Shown here: positions 32,850-42,937 of the stretch, one piece after another
Numbering within the stretch: the stretch's first letter is position 1
How the letters are laid out: each line of letters opens with the position of its first letter
Notes under the pieces: generated by a model
Seen by the model: only the letters and a program-made list of their open reading frames with translations
Databases searched by the model: none
Told to the model about the DNA's origin: nothing
DNA from: Ignavibacteria bacterium
Lineage (GTDB): Bacteria > Bacteroidota > Ignavibacteria > Kapaibacteriales > Kapaibacteriaceae
Assembly: GCA_016191145.1 (NCBI GenBank)
Contig: JACPPD010000003.1
Span: 288,778-352,777, forward strand
Direction of reading: 5' to 3'
DNA: 64,000 bases
Made by a program: the position numbers and the translations under genes

Positions 32850-34346
32850 GTGAGCAGTGACAATCATACACCGTTGGATGTTGCCACAGGCCTTGATAAT
32901 CTACTTACAGTCCTCCCATCGGAAGTCATTCTCTTAAACAGCCCAAGTGGGCAGATACATTTCGCCAGCCACGCTGCACCGTTGGTATTTGGGGAGGGCG
33001 AAAGACTCGGAGGTCAGAACTTTCTCGATAAAGTTCATGTAGACGATCGAAATCGCGTGCGCGATCTCTTCATGGAGGCCGCCACACGAGGAGCACATCC
33101 AAATCCGATAACCATCCGCATCAAACGGTATTTGCAAGATGATGCCTGGGTGGTTCTCTTCTGTGTTGCTGTGAAGGATGGGTCCGGTAGAGTGATTGAG
33201 TTGCACACTACGATTAGAGACATCACACAACAAATTGCTCTGAGGGACAAGATTATTGAATCGGATAAACTGTCCCATATGACGAATCTTCTTGCCAAGG
33301 TAGGGGGCTGGTATTACGATGTTGAAACTCAGTACCTACATTGGTCCGAGGAGATACGCCAACTGCACGAAGTCCCGTTTGAGTTTGAACCTACAATGGA
33401 AAATAGTACACAATTTTATGATGATCATGATATGGCAACTTTGCGGCAGCTTGCTATCGACGCAGTTGAAACCGGAGAGATGAAAGTTGCCGAAGTTCCC
33501 ATGACAACAGCTCAGAACAATAAAAAGTGGATTCGTGTAATTTTTCGCGCAGCTCACGAAGAAGGCATACCAAGACGTTTGTATGGTGCTACGCAGGATA
33601 TCACGGAAATAAAGAGCCGCGAACAGGAATTAGCTTCAGTTGTTATGGAGCTGACGGACCAGCGAGATCAGTTGGAAGAATTCAGTCATATTATGTCGCA
33701 TCAATTACGAGCGCCAATTACCAATCTATCACCATTGGTGTCGTTACTGGCTGAGGCAAGAGATGATAAGGAGCGGCAGGACGTCCAGGCAACTCTTCGG
33801 GATGCAGTCGAAGCGCTGCGCATGTTATTCGACGATGTGTCCACGGCTGTCCGCGTCAGGTATAAGGAAAAGGTTCTGGAAGAGCGGTTGAATGTTGCCG
33901 AAACGGCAAACCATGTGTTGGAGAGAATCTCATCAAGCTTGCGCGATGCCGGCGCCACGGTGAGAATTCATACCGAAGAATGTCCGTTCGTAGATTATCC
34001 TTCTGTGTATTTGCAGGCAATCCTTCAGCAGTTAATCACTAATGCAATTCGATTTGCACATTTGGGGCGCAAACTTGAAGTAGATATTTATTCAACGTTG
34101 GAACATGGCAGACAGGTGTTGATTGTTCGTGATAACGGGGCGGGAATTGATCTGGAAAGATTCGGGCAAAAGATGTTCAGGTTGAAAAGCACATTTCATA
34201 GGCATTCGTCTGGCAGGGGAGTTGGACTGTTTATGATCAGGACAATCGTTGAGGCTTTAGGAGGCGAGATCGAAGTCGACAGCCAACCGGATGTCGGCTC
34301 TATGTTCAGGATCATCCTTCACACAAACAGAATTGAACCACTATGA
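32850..34346 (+). CDS. PAS-domain sensor histidine kinase (GTG start)
   Basis: PAS-like repeats; H-box FSHIMSHQLRAPI, N-box LITNAIRFA, G-box DNGAGID, GRGVGLFMI. Confidence 0.9.
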   Translation: MSSDNHTPLDVATGLDNLLTVLPSEVILLNSPSGQIHFASHAAPLVFGEGERLGGQNFLDKVHVDDRNRVRDLFMEAATRGAHPNPITIRIKRYLQDDAWVVLFCVAVKDGSGRVIELHTTIRDITQQIALRDKIIESDKLSHMTNLLAKVGGWYYDVETQYLHWSEEIRQLHEVPFEFEPTMENSTQFYDDHDMATLRQLAIDAVETGEMKVAEVPMTTAQNNKKWIRVIFRAAHEEGIPRRLYGATQDITEIKSREQELASVVMELTDQRDQLEEFSHIMSHQLRAPITNLSPLVSLLAEARDDKERQDVQATLRDAVEALRMLFDDVSTAVRVRYKEKVLEERLNVAETANHVLERISSSLRDAGATVRIHTEECPFVDYPSVYLQAILQQLITNAIRFAHLGRKLEVDIYSTLEHGRQVLIVRDNGAGIDLERFGQKMFRLKSTFHRHSSGRGVGLFMIRTIVEALGGEIEVDSQPDVGSMFRIILHTNRIEPL

Positions 34347-34750
34347 GCAACAGAATCTGTGTAGCCTTGGTAGACGACGACAGGATTTATCAGTTTACAA
34401 CTGAACGGTTGCTGCAGAGATTGGGCATTGATATTTCCTTTCTGTGGTTTAAGGACGGTGAAGAAGCTCTTGAATACATCGAAAAGCACAAGCTTGATGC
34501 AAATGCATTACCCGATATTCTCATTGTTGATATCAATATGCCCTTCATGGATGGATGGCAGTTCCTTGATGCGTTTAAGGAATTGAAACCGCTGTCCGCA
34601 AAACCCATTGATATTTATATGGTCAGCTCCTCGATCGACGATAGGGATATGCGCCGGGCGCGGTCGATTGCCGAAGTTCGGGACTACGTAGAAAAACCAA
34701 TTACAAGGGAGAAGTTGTTGGTTATACTGTCGGCGATTTCTCGCAACTGA
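34343..34750 (+). CDS. Single-domain response regulator
   Basis: VALVDDDRI, DILIVDINMPFMDGWQFL, YVEKPI; ATGA overlap with kinase. Confidence 0.92.
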   Translation: MSNRICVALVDDDRIYQFTTERLLQRLGIDISFLWFKDGEEALEYIEKHKLDANALPDILIVDINMPFMDGWQFLDAFKELKPLSAKPIDIYMVSSSIDDRDMRRARSIAEVRDYVEKPITREKLLVILSAISRN

Positions 34751-34768
34751 TCGAGCTATATTTGCGGT

Positions 34769-36097
34769 ATGTATACCGCCCCAAACCTTGTACTGCCGCG
34801 CGTAGAAAACCTCAGCAGTCTCGACGTATATCTCAAACATGGCGGCTTCGATGCTTACCGACGTGCCATTCACTTATCGACAGATGAAGTTATCGACGAA
34901 GTAAAGCGTTCAGGCCTTCGTGGCAGGGGCGGAGCATGCTTCCCGACCGGTCTCAAATGGAGCTTCATGCCCAAGAGCACCGACAAACCAAAGTATTTGG
35001 CAATCAATGGCGATGAGTCTGAACCAGGATCGTTCAAAGACAGACAGATTTTCGAGTACAATCCTCACCAACTTATCGAAGGTATTCTCATTGCCAGTTA
35101 TGCAATGGGTATTTCAAAATCCTTTATCTACATCAGAGGCGAATACCACAAATGGGTGCGCCTGATGGAAGATGCGTTGGCAGAGGCTTATGCCAAGGGC
35201 TACGTGGGATCAGGAATGAAGCAGACATTTGGGAACGACTATACAACCGATATCGTTGTTCACAAAGGAGCTGGCGCTTATATCTGCGGCGAAGAAACGT
35301 CGCTGATGAGTTCGCTGGAAGGCGATCGCGGATATCCGCGCTTCAAGCCTCCATTTCCCGCAAACAAAGGCCTGTGGGGAATGCCAACAACAATTAACAA
35401 CGTCGAAACCCTTGCTGCCATTCCACCCATCATGATGTTAGGGGGCGATGCCTACGCGCAAATTGGCGCAAAAGGACATTCGGGGACAATTCTTTATGGC
35501 GTTAGCGGACACATTAACAATCCCGCCGTGTTTGAATTGCCGACTGGTCTGCTGCTAACTGATCTTATTTATAATTATTGCAATGGTATTCCAAATAACA
35601 AACGGATCAAGGCTGTAATTCCGGGTGGTTCATCCATGCCGCCGCTCCGCGGCGATGAAATCGAAGGTGTACGCCTCGATGAGGAGTCCCTAAAAGTTTT
35701 AGGCACGCATATCGGAACGGCAGGTGTGATGGTTATGGATGAAGACACGGATATTGTTGCCGTTACGCTCAGAATTGCAAAATTTTATCATCACGAATCG
35801 TGCGGACAATGCACGCCCTGCCGCGAAGGATGCGGCTGGATGGAAAAGATCCTTCACCGAATCCAGGATGGTGATGCAACGTCGGGCGATATCGACTTGC
35901 TCTATGATGTGGCTTCGAATATCGAAGGTAATACCATTTGTGCCCTGGGCGATGCAGCGGCGTGGCCAGTAAAGGGATTTATCGAAAAGTTTAGAGATGA
36001 ATTTGAGGTCCTGTGCAAACCACAGCGCTCATTTGTTGCGCTGAACGTTGTGCATGGTAAACGATCGACGGCGTCAACACTCGTTCGTCAGGCGTGA
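34769..36097 (+). CDS. nuoF: NADH-quinone oxidoreductase subunit F
   Basis: GLRGRGGACFPTGLKW, GAGAYICGEETSLM, ESCGQCTPCREGC. Confidence 0.94.
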   Translation: MYTAPNLVLPRVENLSSLDVYLKHGGFDAYRRAIHLSTDEVIDEVKRSGLRGRGGACFPTGLKWSFMPKSTDKPKYLAINGDESEPGSFKDRQIFEYNPHQLIEGILIASYAMGISKSFIYIRGEYHKWVRLMEDALAEAYAKGYVGSGMKQTFGNDYTTDIVVHKGAGAYICGEETSLMSSLEGDRGYPRFKPPFPANKGLWGMPTTINNVETLAAIPPIMMLGGDAYAQIGAKGHSGTILYGVSGHINNPAVFELPTGLLLTDLIYNYCNGIPNNKRIKAVIPGGSSMPPLRGDEIEGVRLDEESLKVLGTHIGTAGVMVMDEDTDIVAVTLRIAKFYHHESCGQCTPCREGCGWMEKILHRIQDGDATSGDIDLLYDVASNIEGNTICALGDAAAWPVKGFIEKFRDEFEVLCKPQRSFVALNVVHGKRSTASTLVRQA

Positions 36098-36696
36098 ACA
36101 TCGGATTGATCGGCGGATCGTTTAATCCGATCCACATTGCTCACCTGATCATTGCCGATCGGTTTGTCGATCAGATGCACCTGGATCAGTGCGTTTTTGT
36201 ACCTGTTAACAAGCCCCCTTTCAAAGCAGAAAGTACAATTCTTGCGCCTGCAACAGACAGGTTGGCCATGGTACGGCTGGCCACAGTCCAGCATGAAAAG
36301 TTTAGTGTGAGCGACGTAGAAATCAAACGGGGAGGGGTTTCATACACTATCGACACGATACGTCACTTTACTAAACACAATGTGGGAGCGGCTGTTTCAA
36401 TTCTCATTGGGAGCGACCAAGCAGTGGAGTTCGTGCGATGGCATCATTGGAGGGATATTTTGCGCGAATCGCAATTGTGCATTGTGCGAAGGCCGTTTTT
36501 GCTGACGCCCGAAATGGAAGAAAGAATTACAAACAAACTCACGATAGTTAATAAACCTCCTATATGGATTACTGCGCCGTTACTTGAGATCTCTTCAACC
36601 GACATTCGACATCGCGTCTGCGAAGGCAAAAGCATCAATTACCTTACTGTAAAAGCCATCCGCGATTACATTGCGGAACATAAATTGTACCATTGA
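36094..36696 (+). CDS. nadD: Nicotinate-nucleotide adenylyltransferase
   Basis: IGLIGGSFNPIHIAHLIIA, SSTDIRHRV. Confidence 0.95.
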   Translation: MNIGLIGGSFNPIHIAHLIIADRFVDQMHLDQCVFVPVNKPPFKAESTILAPATDRLAMVRLATVQHEKFSVSDVEIKRGGVSYTIDTIRHFTKHNVGAAVSILIGSDQAVEFVRWHHWRDILRESQLCIVRRPFLLTPEMEERITNKLTIVNKPPIWITAPLLEISSTDIRHRVCEGKSINYLTVKAIRDYIAEHKLYH

Positions 36697-37499
36697 GGTA
36701 TGTCGTCATCATATTACTGGTACTAGTAGCAGTGGGAATGGTATTTCCTATGGCGTGGATGTTTGTTGTATCGGTAAAAGAGAATGCAGAGCAGTATTCA
36801 TCATTAATTGAGTTGTTGTCGGCGCCGGTAACATTTCAGAATTATCTCGATGCATGGAAGAGCGACAACTTCCTGCGCTATTTTATGAATTCTGCACTTG
36901 TTGCATCGGCTGTTACTGCAGGCAACGTTCTTTTTTGCTTGTGGAGCGGGTATGCATTTGCGCGGGGGACTTTTAAAGGCAAGAAGGTTTTATTCGCAAC
37001 CATATTGTTTGTTCTAATTGTACCGCAGCAGGTAATCATGATTCCAATGTACAGGCTGATGGCCCAGCTCGGATGGATAAACACATATTGGTCGTTAATC
37101 ATTCCGTGGCTTGTTACACCATTTGGTGTATTTCTAGTAAAGCAATATTTAGAGAGCATGCCATCGGACATGGAAGATGCTGCGCGGATCGATGGAGCTG
37201 GCGAATGGTACATATTGTTCAGGATTGTAGCGCCCCTTTCAAAGCCTGTTCTGACGGTACTTGCCATTTATACCTTTCTTTCGAATTGGAATTCCTTCTT
37301 GTATCCTTTTCTTTTTACAAACGACGAAGCGCACCGTACGCTGCCCGTTGGATTGGCATTTTATCTGGGCAAGCAGTCTATTGATTGGGGACATCTTATG
37401 GCAGGCGCCAGTATTGCGGCGTTGCCTGTGATCCTGATCTTTGCGTTGTTTCAAAAAAGTATCATTCAGGGTTTAACGGCAGGAGCATTGAAAGAATAA
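36693..37499 (+). CDS. Carbohydrate ABC transporter permease (MalG type)
   Basis: EAA-loop-like DMEDAARIDGAGEWYILFRIVAPLSKPVL; multiple TM segments. Confidence 0.9.
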   Translation: MRYVVIILLVLVAVGMVFPMAWMFVVSVKENAEQYSSLIELLSAPVTFQNYLDAWKSDNFLRYFMNSALVASAVTAGNVLFCLWSGYAFARGTFKGKKVLFATILFVLIVPQQVIMIPMYRLMAQLGWINTYWSLIIPWLVTPFGVFLVKQYLESMPSDMEDAARIDGAGEWYILFRIVAPLSKPVLTVLAIYTFLSNWNSFLYPFLFTNDEAHRTLPVGLAFYLGKQSIDWGHLMAGASIAALPVILIFALFQKSIIQGLTAGALKE

Positions 37500-37516
37500 C
37501 GTCGTATTATCGCACT

Positions 37517-38050
37517 ATGCAAACGTTTATTCAATCGCGGTCTTTATCAGCCACACTGATATTATCAATGAGTGGAACTCTTGCAATAGTTCTGTGTTCA
37601 CAGATACGAGTCGATCTTCCATTCACACCAGTACCGATTACCGGACAGACATTCGCTGTTGTGCTTTGGGGTTTACTGTTCGGTCCAAGAGCAGGCGTCG
37701 GTGCAGTTCTCATGTATTTGAGTGCCGGTGCGCTAGGCATGCCAGTGTTTGCTGGCTTTGCGTCGCTGCCTGCATTGTGGGGACCCACGGCGGGTTATCT
37801 TATTGGATTCATTCCTGCGGCGTGGCTCGCTGGAGTACTCAGGGACAGCGGATGGACGCAGACCTTCATCTGGTCAACGGTATCTGCATTTGCAGCAAGT
37901 GTACCCATTCTCATTTTAGGCACTGTTGTTTTAAGCGTCTTTGTAGGTATTGAAAACGCATTGATGATGGGAGTAATTCCATTTGTTGTTGGTGACCTTG
38001 TTAAGAGCGTGATTGCTGCAGGAATTGCAACGGCTGTTAAGAAGAAATAA
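37517..38050 (+). CDS. bioY: Biotin transporter BioY
   Basis: LPFTPVPITGQTFAVVLWGLLFGPRAGVGAVLMYLSAGALGMPVFAG. Confidence 0.93.
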   Translation: MQTFIQSRSLSATLILSMSGTLAIVLCSQIRVDLPFTPVPITGQTFAVVLWGLLFGPRAGVGAVLMYLSAGALGMPVFAGFASLPALWGPTAGYLIGFIPAAWLAGVLRDSGWTQTFIWSTVSAFAASVPILILGTVVLSVFVGIENALMMGVIPFVVGDLVKSVIAAGIATAVKKK

Positions 38051-38403
38051 TGGAACTCGACAAATACCAAATCCGACTCATGGCAACATTGATAGCCAAT
38101 GAGATAGAGAGCAGACACAATGCTGATTTGGCGCCGAAATGGGAGAATGGGATAATTGTTTTTATACCCAATAATCCATCGCTCAAGCAGCACGAACTCT
38201 CAATGGACAGGTTCATGCACAAGGTTGTGATGATGCGCGATAATCTTCGTGTACTCGAGCAACAGATTAACTCAAATGCATCGTTGACCAATGGGGAAAA
38301 GGTTCGACTGCAGGGATATATTACTCGTATTTATGGATCCCTAACGTCGTTTAACTTTATGTTTGCTAACGAAGAAGACAAATTTTCTGGTTCTCAAGAG
38401 TAA
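38050..38403 (+). CDS. Conserved hypothetical protein
   Basis: Directly abuts the bioY stop (TAATG); no recognised motif. Confidence 0.6.
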   Translation: MELDKYQIRLMATLIANEIESRHNADLAPKWENGIIVFIPNNPSLKQHELSMDRFMHKVVMMRDNLRVLEQQINSNASLTNGEKVRLQGYITRIYGSLTSFNFMFANEEDKFSGSQE

Positions 38404-38423
38404 CATCTAATACAGAGTAACTT

Positions 38424-39149
38424 TTGTTTTTTACCCTCCGCATTTTTCTATTTGCTCAGGCAATGATGTTTGTATCGTTTGCAGTGGCGTCGGCGCAGAC
38501 GATAGGAACAAGGCCGGGTCCAATGCAATATCCCGAGGCTCTTGCGCCATACAATTTTAAGACAGCATTGGAAATGGCATTTCTGAAAATGCCCGAAGCA
38601 GTGGTTGAAGAGTCCGATACATACAGATGGCCTGCGTGGGCACTTGATGTTTTTATGGGTTTGCCGGAAAATATTGTTGCAGAAGGAAAGATCACAACAC
38701 AGTTTATTAACTGGCATTTTCAGCTTGGGACTAAGTGGCAATGGTCGCCAGTCGAAAATGTTAGAACCTATGTGGGTGTGGACTACGCCTACTTTATGGG
38801 AGGCATTGGATCTGGCACCTTCGATAACTCCAACAGGTCATCGTTTGCTTATGTGAATGTCTCTGTAGGCTATCATTTTAATAAGATTACCTTAACACTT
38901 AAGGAAGAGTTGAATTATCTTTTGTCAAGGAAGGATAGGGCAGGCGACATAACCATCAGATCGTTTACCAATAAATTTAATGGAGTCACAACGTCGCTAT
39001 ACCTCGAGCAGGAGTTTTGGAAGGACCAGCAGTTTCTTATAGGCATTAGAGCTAATTATCTAAAATTTGTTTATCAAAATTGGCTTCTCTTCCCCGTCTC
39101 AGAAGTGTATTACTTTGTTCCAGAATTTGTTTTGGGGATTCGTTTATGA
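38424..39149 (+). CDS. Putative outer-membrane beta-barrel protein (TTG start)
   Basis: Signal peptide; alternating amphipathic strands; terminal strand PEFVLGIRL. Confidence 0.65.
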   Translation: MFFTLRIFLFAQAMMFVSFAVASAQTIGTRPGPMQYPEALAPYNFKTALEMAFLKMPEAVVEESDTYRWPAWALDVFMGLPENIVAEGKITTQFINWHFQLGTKWQWSPVENVRTYVGVDYAYFMGGIGSGTFDNSNRSSFAYVNVSVGYHFNKITLTLKEELNYLLSRKDRAGDITIRSFTNKFNGVTTSLYLEQEFWKDQQFLIGIRANYLKFVYQNWLLFPVSEVYYFVPEFVLGIRL

Positions 39150-39206
39150 AGTTGATATCACGTTCTGGAATTTGTATTGGAGATTCATTTATAAGGTTTA
39201 TATCAC
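39117..39206 (+). repeat. Imperfect 45-bp tandem duplication spanning a stop/start junction
   Basis: 39117-39161 versus 39162-39206, 37/45 identical by manual alignment. Confidence 0.9.
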
Positions 39207-40444
39207 TCCTCACTCCTTTAATTCTTATCTCGGCATGCACTGAAGGTACTCTGCTTGAAATTCCTGATTTTCGTCGTGGTGGATTTCTAGCACAGACAGA
39301 TGAATTGCCTGTATCGAAGTCGGCAAAATTGGAAGGTGTATGGGAGGTAATTAAGGGCACCGAAGTATTCGGAGATTCTATTGCCATCATGGTTTCGGGC
39401 GACAGGCTCACAGTCTATGCTCAACCAAGTGCGGGATACATAGTACTCGAGACTGGCGTTCTGGATTCTGTTGTTTTTCTTCAGGGTTATTGGAGGCAGC
39501 AGGTAAACTCTAACACGGGTCTCGTTAACTTATACCTTCCCAAATTAAAGGGTGGCGGGTGGGTTAGCATCGACGGTTCTGCCAGGCCAGATACTCTACT
39601 CATGGTAGGCACCTATGGTAATGGTGAAGCGAATCCCTCGAAGGACATCGTCTTGCGTTGGATTCGTCCGTTCTCTGTACGCGCAATGCAACCATACCTA
39701 GTTATTGCACACAGAGGAGGTGGACGTACTTCAGATAGAATTCCTTATTCTGAAAATACCGTCGAATTAATCCGAATTGCCGAAAGGTTTGGCTCCAACG
39801 CCATCGAAGTTGATGTGCGTCTGTCCCGCGATGGGATTCCATTCATTTATCACGATTCCAAACTCAATCCACGTCTTGTGCAGCGCGGCGCCTTGGTAGG
39901 TCCCGCTGAAAGCTACCCCATGAAGGCGTTGAAAGATTTCGTTACGTTGGTTCAGGGTGAATCGATACCAACTCTCGAGGAAGCATTGAAGACAGTAGTC
40001 TTTGAAACCAATCTTCGCGGCGTTTACCTTGATACAAAAACTGAAAATGTTGGACTAGTGAGCAAGATGATTCCATTGGTTCAGAAGGCTATTCAGGATG
40101 TTGCATTAGTAGAGAACCGGCCGCCCCTTACCATTGTAATTGGTATTCCCACACAGGTGGTCTATGATGAGTTTGTAAGAATTCCCAATCACAAACTTGT
40201 CCCTTCGTTGTGCGAGCTCTCACTAGACCAGGCAATTGCTATTAACTCATTAGTGTGGGCCCCACGGTGGACGCTGGGTACGCAGGATGCAGAGATACAA
40301 AGGGCACACAACCAGATGATGGCCGCAGTAACGTGGACCATGGATATTGATGAATTTATTAAGGAATACGTCAATAATTCTAGCTTTGATGGAATCTTAA
40401 CTAATTATCCGTCGTTAGTCCGATATTATCAACTCATGCGATGA
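39146..40444 (+). CDS. Lipoprotein with C-terminal glycerophosphodiester phosphodiesterase-like domain
   Basis: Lipobox LILISACTEG; YLVIAHRGGGR...YSENTVELIRIAERFGSNAIEVDVRLSRDGIPFIYHDSKL. Confidence 0.82.
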   Translation: MKLISRSGICIGDSFIRFISLLTPLILISACTEGTLLEIPDFRRGGFLAQTDELPVSKSAKLEGVWEVIKGTEVFGDSIAIMVSGDRLTVYAQPSAGYIVLETGVLDSVVFLQGYWRQQVNSNTGLVNLYLPKLKGGGWVSIDGSARPDTLLMVGTYGNGEANPSKDIVLRWIRPFSVRAMQPYLVIAHRGGGRTSDRIPYSENTVELIRIAERFGSNAIEVDVRLSRDGIPFIYHDSKLNPRLVQRGALVGPAESYPMKALKDFVTLVQGESIPTLEEALKTVVFETNLRGVYLDTKTENVGLVSKMIPLVQKAIQDVALVENRPPLTIVIGIPTQVVYDEFVRIPNHKLVPSLCELSLDQAIAINSLVWAPRWTLGTQDAEIQRAHNQMMAAVTWTMDIDEFIKEYVNNSSFDGILTNYPSLVRYYQLMR

Positions 40445-41016
40445 TTAAATACTTATTGATAATATCGTCAGTTATTATTTGCTTCGGTGTAAACGTTAGC
40501 GCACGGAACACCGATACACTATATACATTCAATGCGACTATTGGCGGCGGATATTCACTTGACGTTTCGGAATTCGCAGCGCCTAAAACCGGGCTCGACA
40601 TTAACCGCAATCAATACAGTTTATTTGCACGTCTCATGTGGCAGCCCGAGCATTTATTGTCAGGGGGCATTGAAGGCGGCTATGCAGTGTTTTACAGCGT
40701 CGATGCCCAGGGCCGCGGTTCAGCCTACCGCAGCGCCATTCCAATCTATTTGGTGCTGTCAATGAAGGTTCTGGATGGATTGAGCGCCACTACGGGCTTT
40801 GGCATCGGAATCGAAAGCAGCACCGTGTTTGGGATCGGAGAGACCATCAACAGTTCTTCTGTATCATTCGCACTAATGGGTGCCGTACAATACATGAAGG
40901 CAATCGACGAAGATTTTTCACTCGGAGGCGAAGCACGCTATACAAGCATGGATTTGTACGACGATGAATTGGTATCGCTGTCGATCCTAATCAGGTACAA
41001 ACTGCTCGAGTATTGA
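40441..41016 (+). CDS. Putative outer-membrane beta-barrel protein
   Basis: Signal peptide and alternating strand pattern; ATGA-type overlap with GDPD gene. Confidence 0.6.
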   Translation: MIKYLLIISSVIICFGVNVSARNTDTLYTFNATIGGGYSLDVSEFAAPKTGLDINRNQYSLFARLMWQPEHLLSGGIEGGYAVFYSVDAQGRGSAYRSAIPIYLVLSMKVLDGLSATTGFGIGIESSTVFGIGETINSSSVSFALMGAVQYMKAIDEDFSLGGEARYTSMDLYDDELVSLSILIRYKLLEY

Positions 41017-41090
41017 CAGTCGGCGGGATTCCCTGGTTACATCTCTATACTAGTTTCATTTGTTTGGTGATTAGTTAGGCGTAAATTCTG

Positions 41091-42371
41091 ATGAATATGC
41101 GCATCGTCAGAAATAGTATCCTGTTTTGTGTCCTTCAGCTTGCGATTTACACCGGCGTTTCGTCGCAAATGGTGTTTGTAAAGGACACCATCTGGAGGAC
41201 ACCCACCGACAAACTTGTGAGCAAGGTATTGTCCGAGGTAGTCACCGATGTTGGTCCGGGCAGTTCGCAAGGTTTACCGCTGAGTGTAACCTATGCCTCC
41301 AGATTCTACCCGCTCTCAAACAACAGGATTCTTCTGCTGTTTGATGTGAGGAATATGTTTGTGGAGTTCACGCCGACGTTTACCAATATCGATCACGGCA
41401 CCCGATTTACGGAAGTCAGACTGCCGGATCCGCCGGGCAACAGTTCGTATTTACAATGGGAACTCGACTATCGTGACACCAACACGATGTACGTCATTGC
41501 AGACGGCAGAGATTACTTTAATTACGATGTTTACCCGGAATCCTAATATACCCCCGATTTGGGCAACACCTATATCCCGATACCACACGGTATCCCAGTG
41601 GGAATGGGATTGTTTGAACCCGGGTTTGGGATAAGGCATGTAGTGCTTGGCGGCAATCAAAAATTAGGTTCGATTGAATTCATACATGCCATCACCGGTG
41701 AGGTTAAGCCGTGCGCATGGAGGAACAACTTAATTAGAAGTTTACTACCGGAGTTGGATTCAACAAAGCAAGAGATTGGATTTGCCTATAACTGGTACCA
41801 CGGTATGGGTGCAATGTATGGCATCGGTCTTCACCCGGGAGCCCCTCATTTGATCGCCATCGTCGTGCGTGCTGATACGTTAATTGATAGTGCATGGGTC
41901 AGGAGGAGAGGTCTGGCATTATCTACCTACACAGGTTCAACGTGGAATTGGATCGATCCCCCTTCTACCAGAGCGTACACACATCCGTATACATGGGTGC
42001 GTGTTGACCCGATAACAAATACAATTGTCTATACGGAGTACAATCGATCAATAAGTGCTGATGAAGTGATTTGTGTTTCTTTACCCAGGATTACTGATGT
42101 GCAGGAGAGCGACGTCGATGTAGGGAATCAGTTAACAATATATCCAAATCCTGTTAATGACTATATTATTATCAATTATCTCGCTAATAATAAACCGAAT
42201 AAGATTGAGATATACAGCAGCATTGGTGTGCTGGTGTATGAATATCACACTGACGTGGATGCCGCTCAGCAAACTCAGATTGATACCCATGCCTGGAGCA
42301 GCGGCATGTATGTGTTGCGCGTGACAGAACACTCAGGAGCGTATTACCGTTCCTTCATTGTGTCGCATTAA
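41091..42371 (+). pseudogene. T9SS-sorted secreted protein split by one in-frame TAA
   Basis: ORFs 41091-41546 and 41559-42371 are in one frame (offset 468 nt) with TAA at 41544-41546; C-terminal IYPNPVNDYIIINYL...SSGMYVLRV. Confidence 0.75.
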
Positions 42372-42480
42372 ACCCTAAACATATTTAACAGACAACCGGG
42401 GGACCCACGATAGAATGGATTCGCTGAAGACTTCGTTGACACAAAGGGTTTCTTTCAACTCAGCCCGCCCCTGCGAGGTA

Positions 42481-42545
42481 CCCCTCTCCTCGCGGAGAGG
42501 GGATCAGGACGAAGACGGAAGCCCCCTCTCCGTGAGGAGAGGGGG
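42481..42545. repeat. REP-like pair of perfect hairpins
   Basis: CCCCTCTCC-TCGC-GGAGAGGGG (42481-42502) and CCCCCTCTCC-GTGA-GGAGAGGGGG (42522-42545), followed by TTGGGGGTGAG. Confidence 0.85.
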
Positions 42546-42712
42546 TTGGGGGTGAGTTCCTGATTGCGATGTCTTCCAGTTACGCTGACGGCTCGGTAAT
42601 CTTTATAATAAATATTCCCGTGGGAATTTGCCTGGTAGTTTGGTAGGAGGGGTCCAGCGTAAAGTATAAGCTCTAGAGCGCTGAAGAAATACCGATATTT
42701 CGACGAATATTG

Positions 42713-42787
42713 CGGGACCGACGGGGCTCGAACCCGCGACCTCCGCCTTGACAGGGCGGCGCTCTAACCAAACTGAGCTACGATCCC
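42713..42787 (-). tRNA. tRNA-Asp (GTC)
   Basis: Cloverleaf: acceptor GGGATCG/CGGTCCC, anticodon arm CCGCC-CTGTCAA-GGCGG, T-loop GGTTCGAGCCC. Confidence 0.96.
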
Positions 42788-42799
42788 GTTCGTTCGGAG

Positions 42800-42872
<73 letters not shown>

Positions 42873-42937
42873 GTCCAGTTTGAACGGACTACGAATATAC
42901 GGCTACTAGAGAATGCTAACAAAGAACGAAGAGAGTG

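Noticed and set aside
39080-39145. Upstream extension of the GDPD lipoprotein ORF (start at 39080)
   Set aside because: The ATG at 39146 gives a good lipoprotein signal peptide and an ATGA overlap with the upstream gene; the 22 extra residues do not fit a signal peptide.
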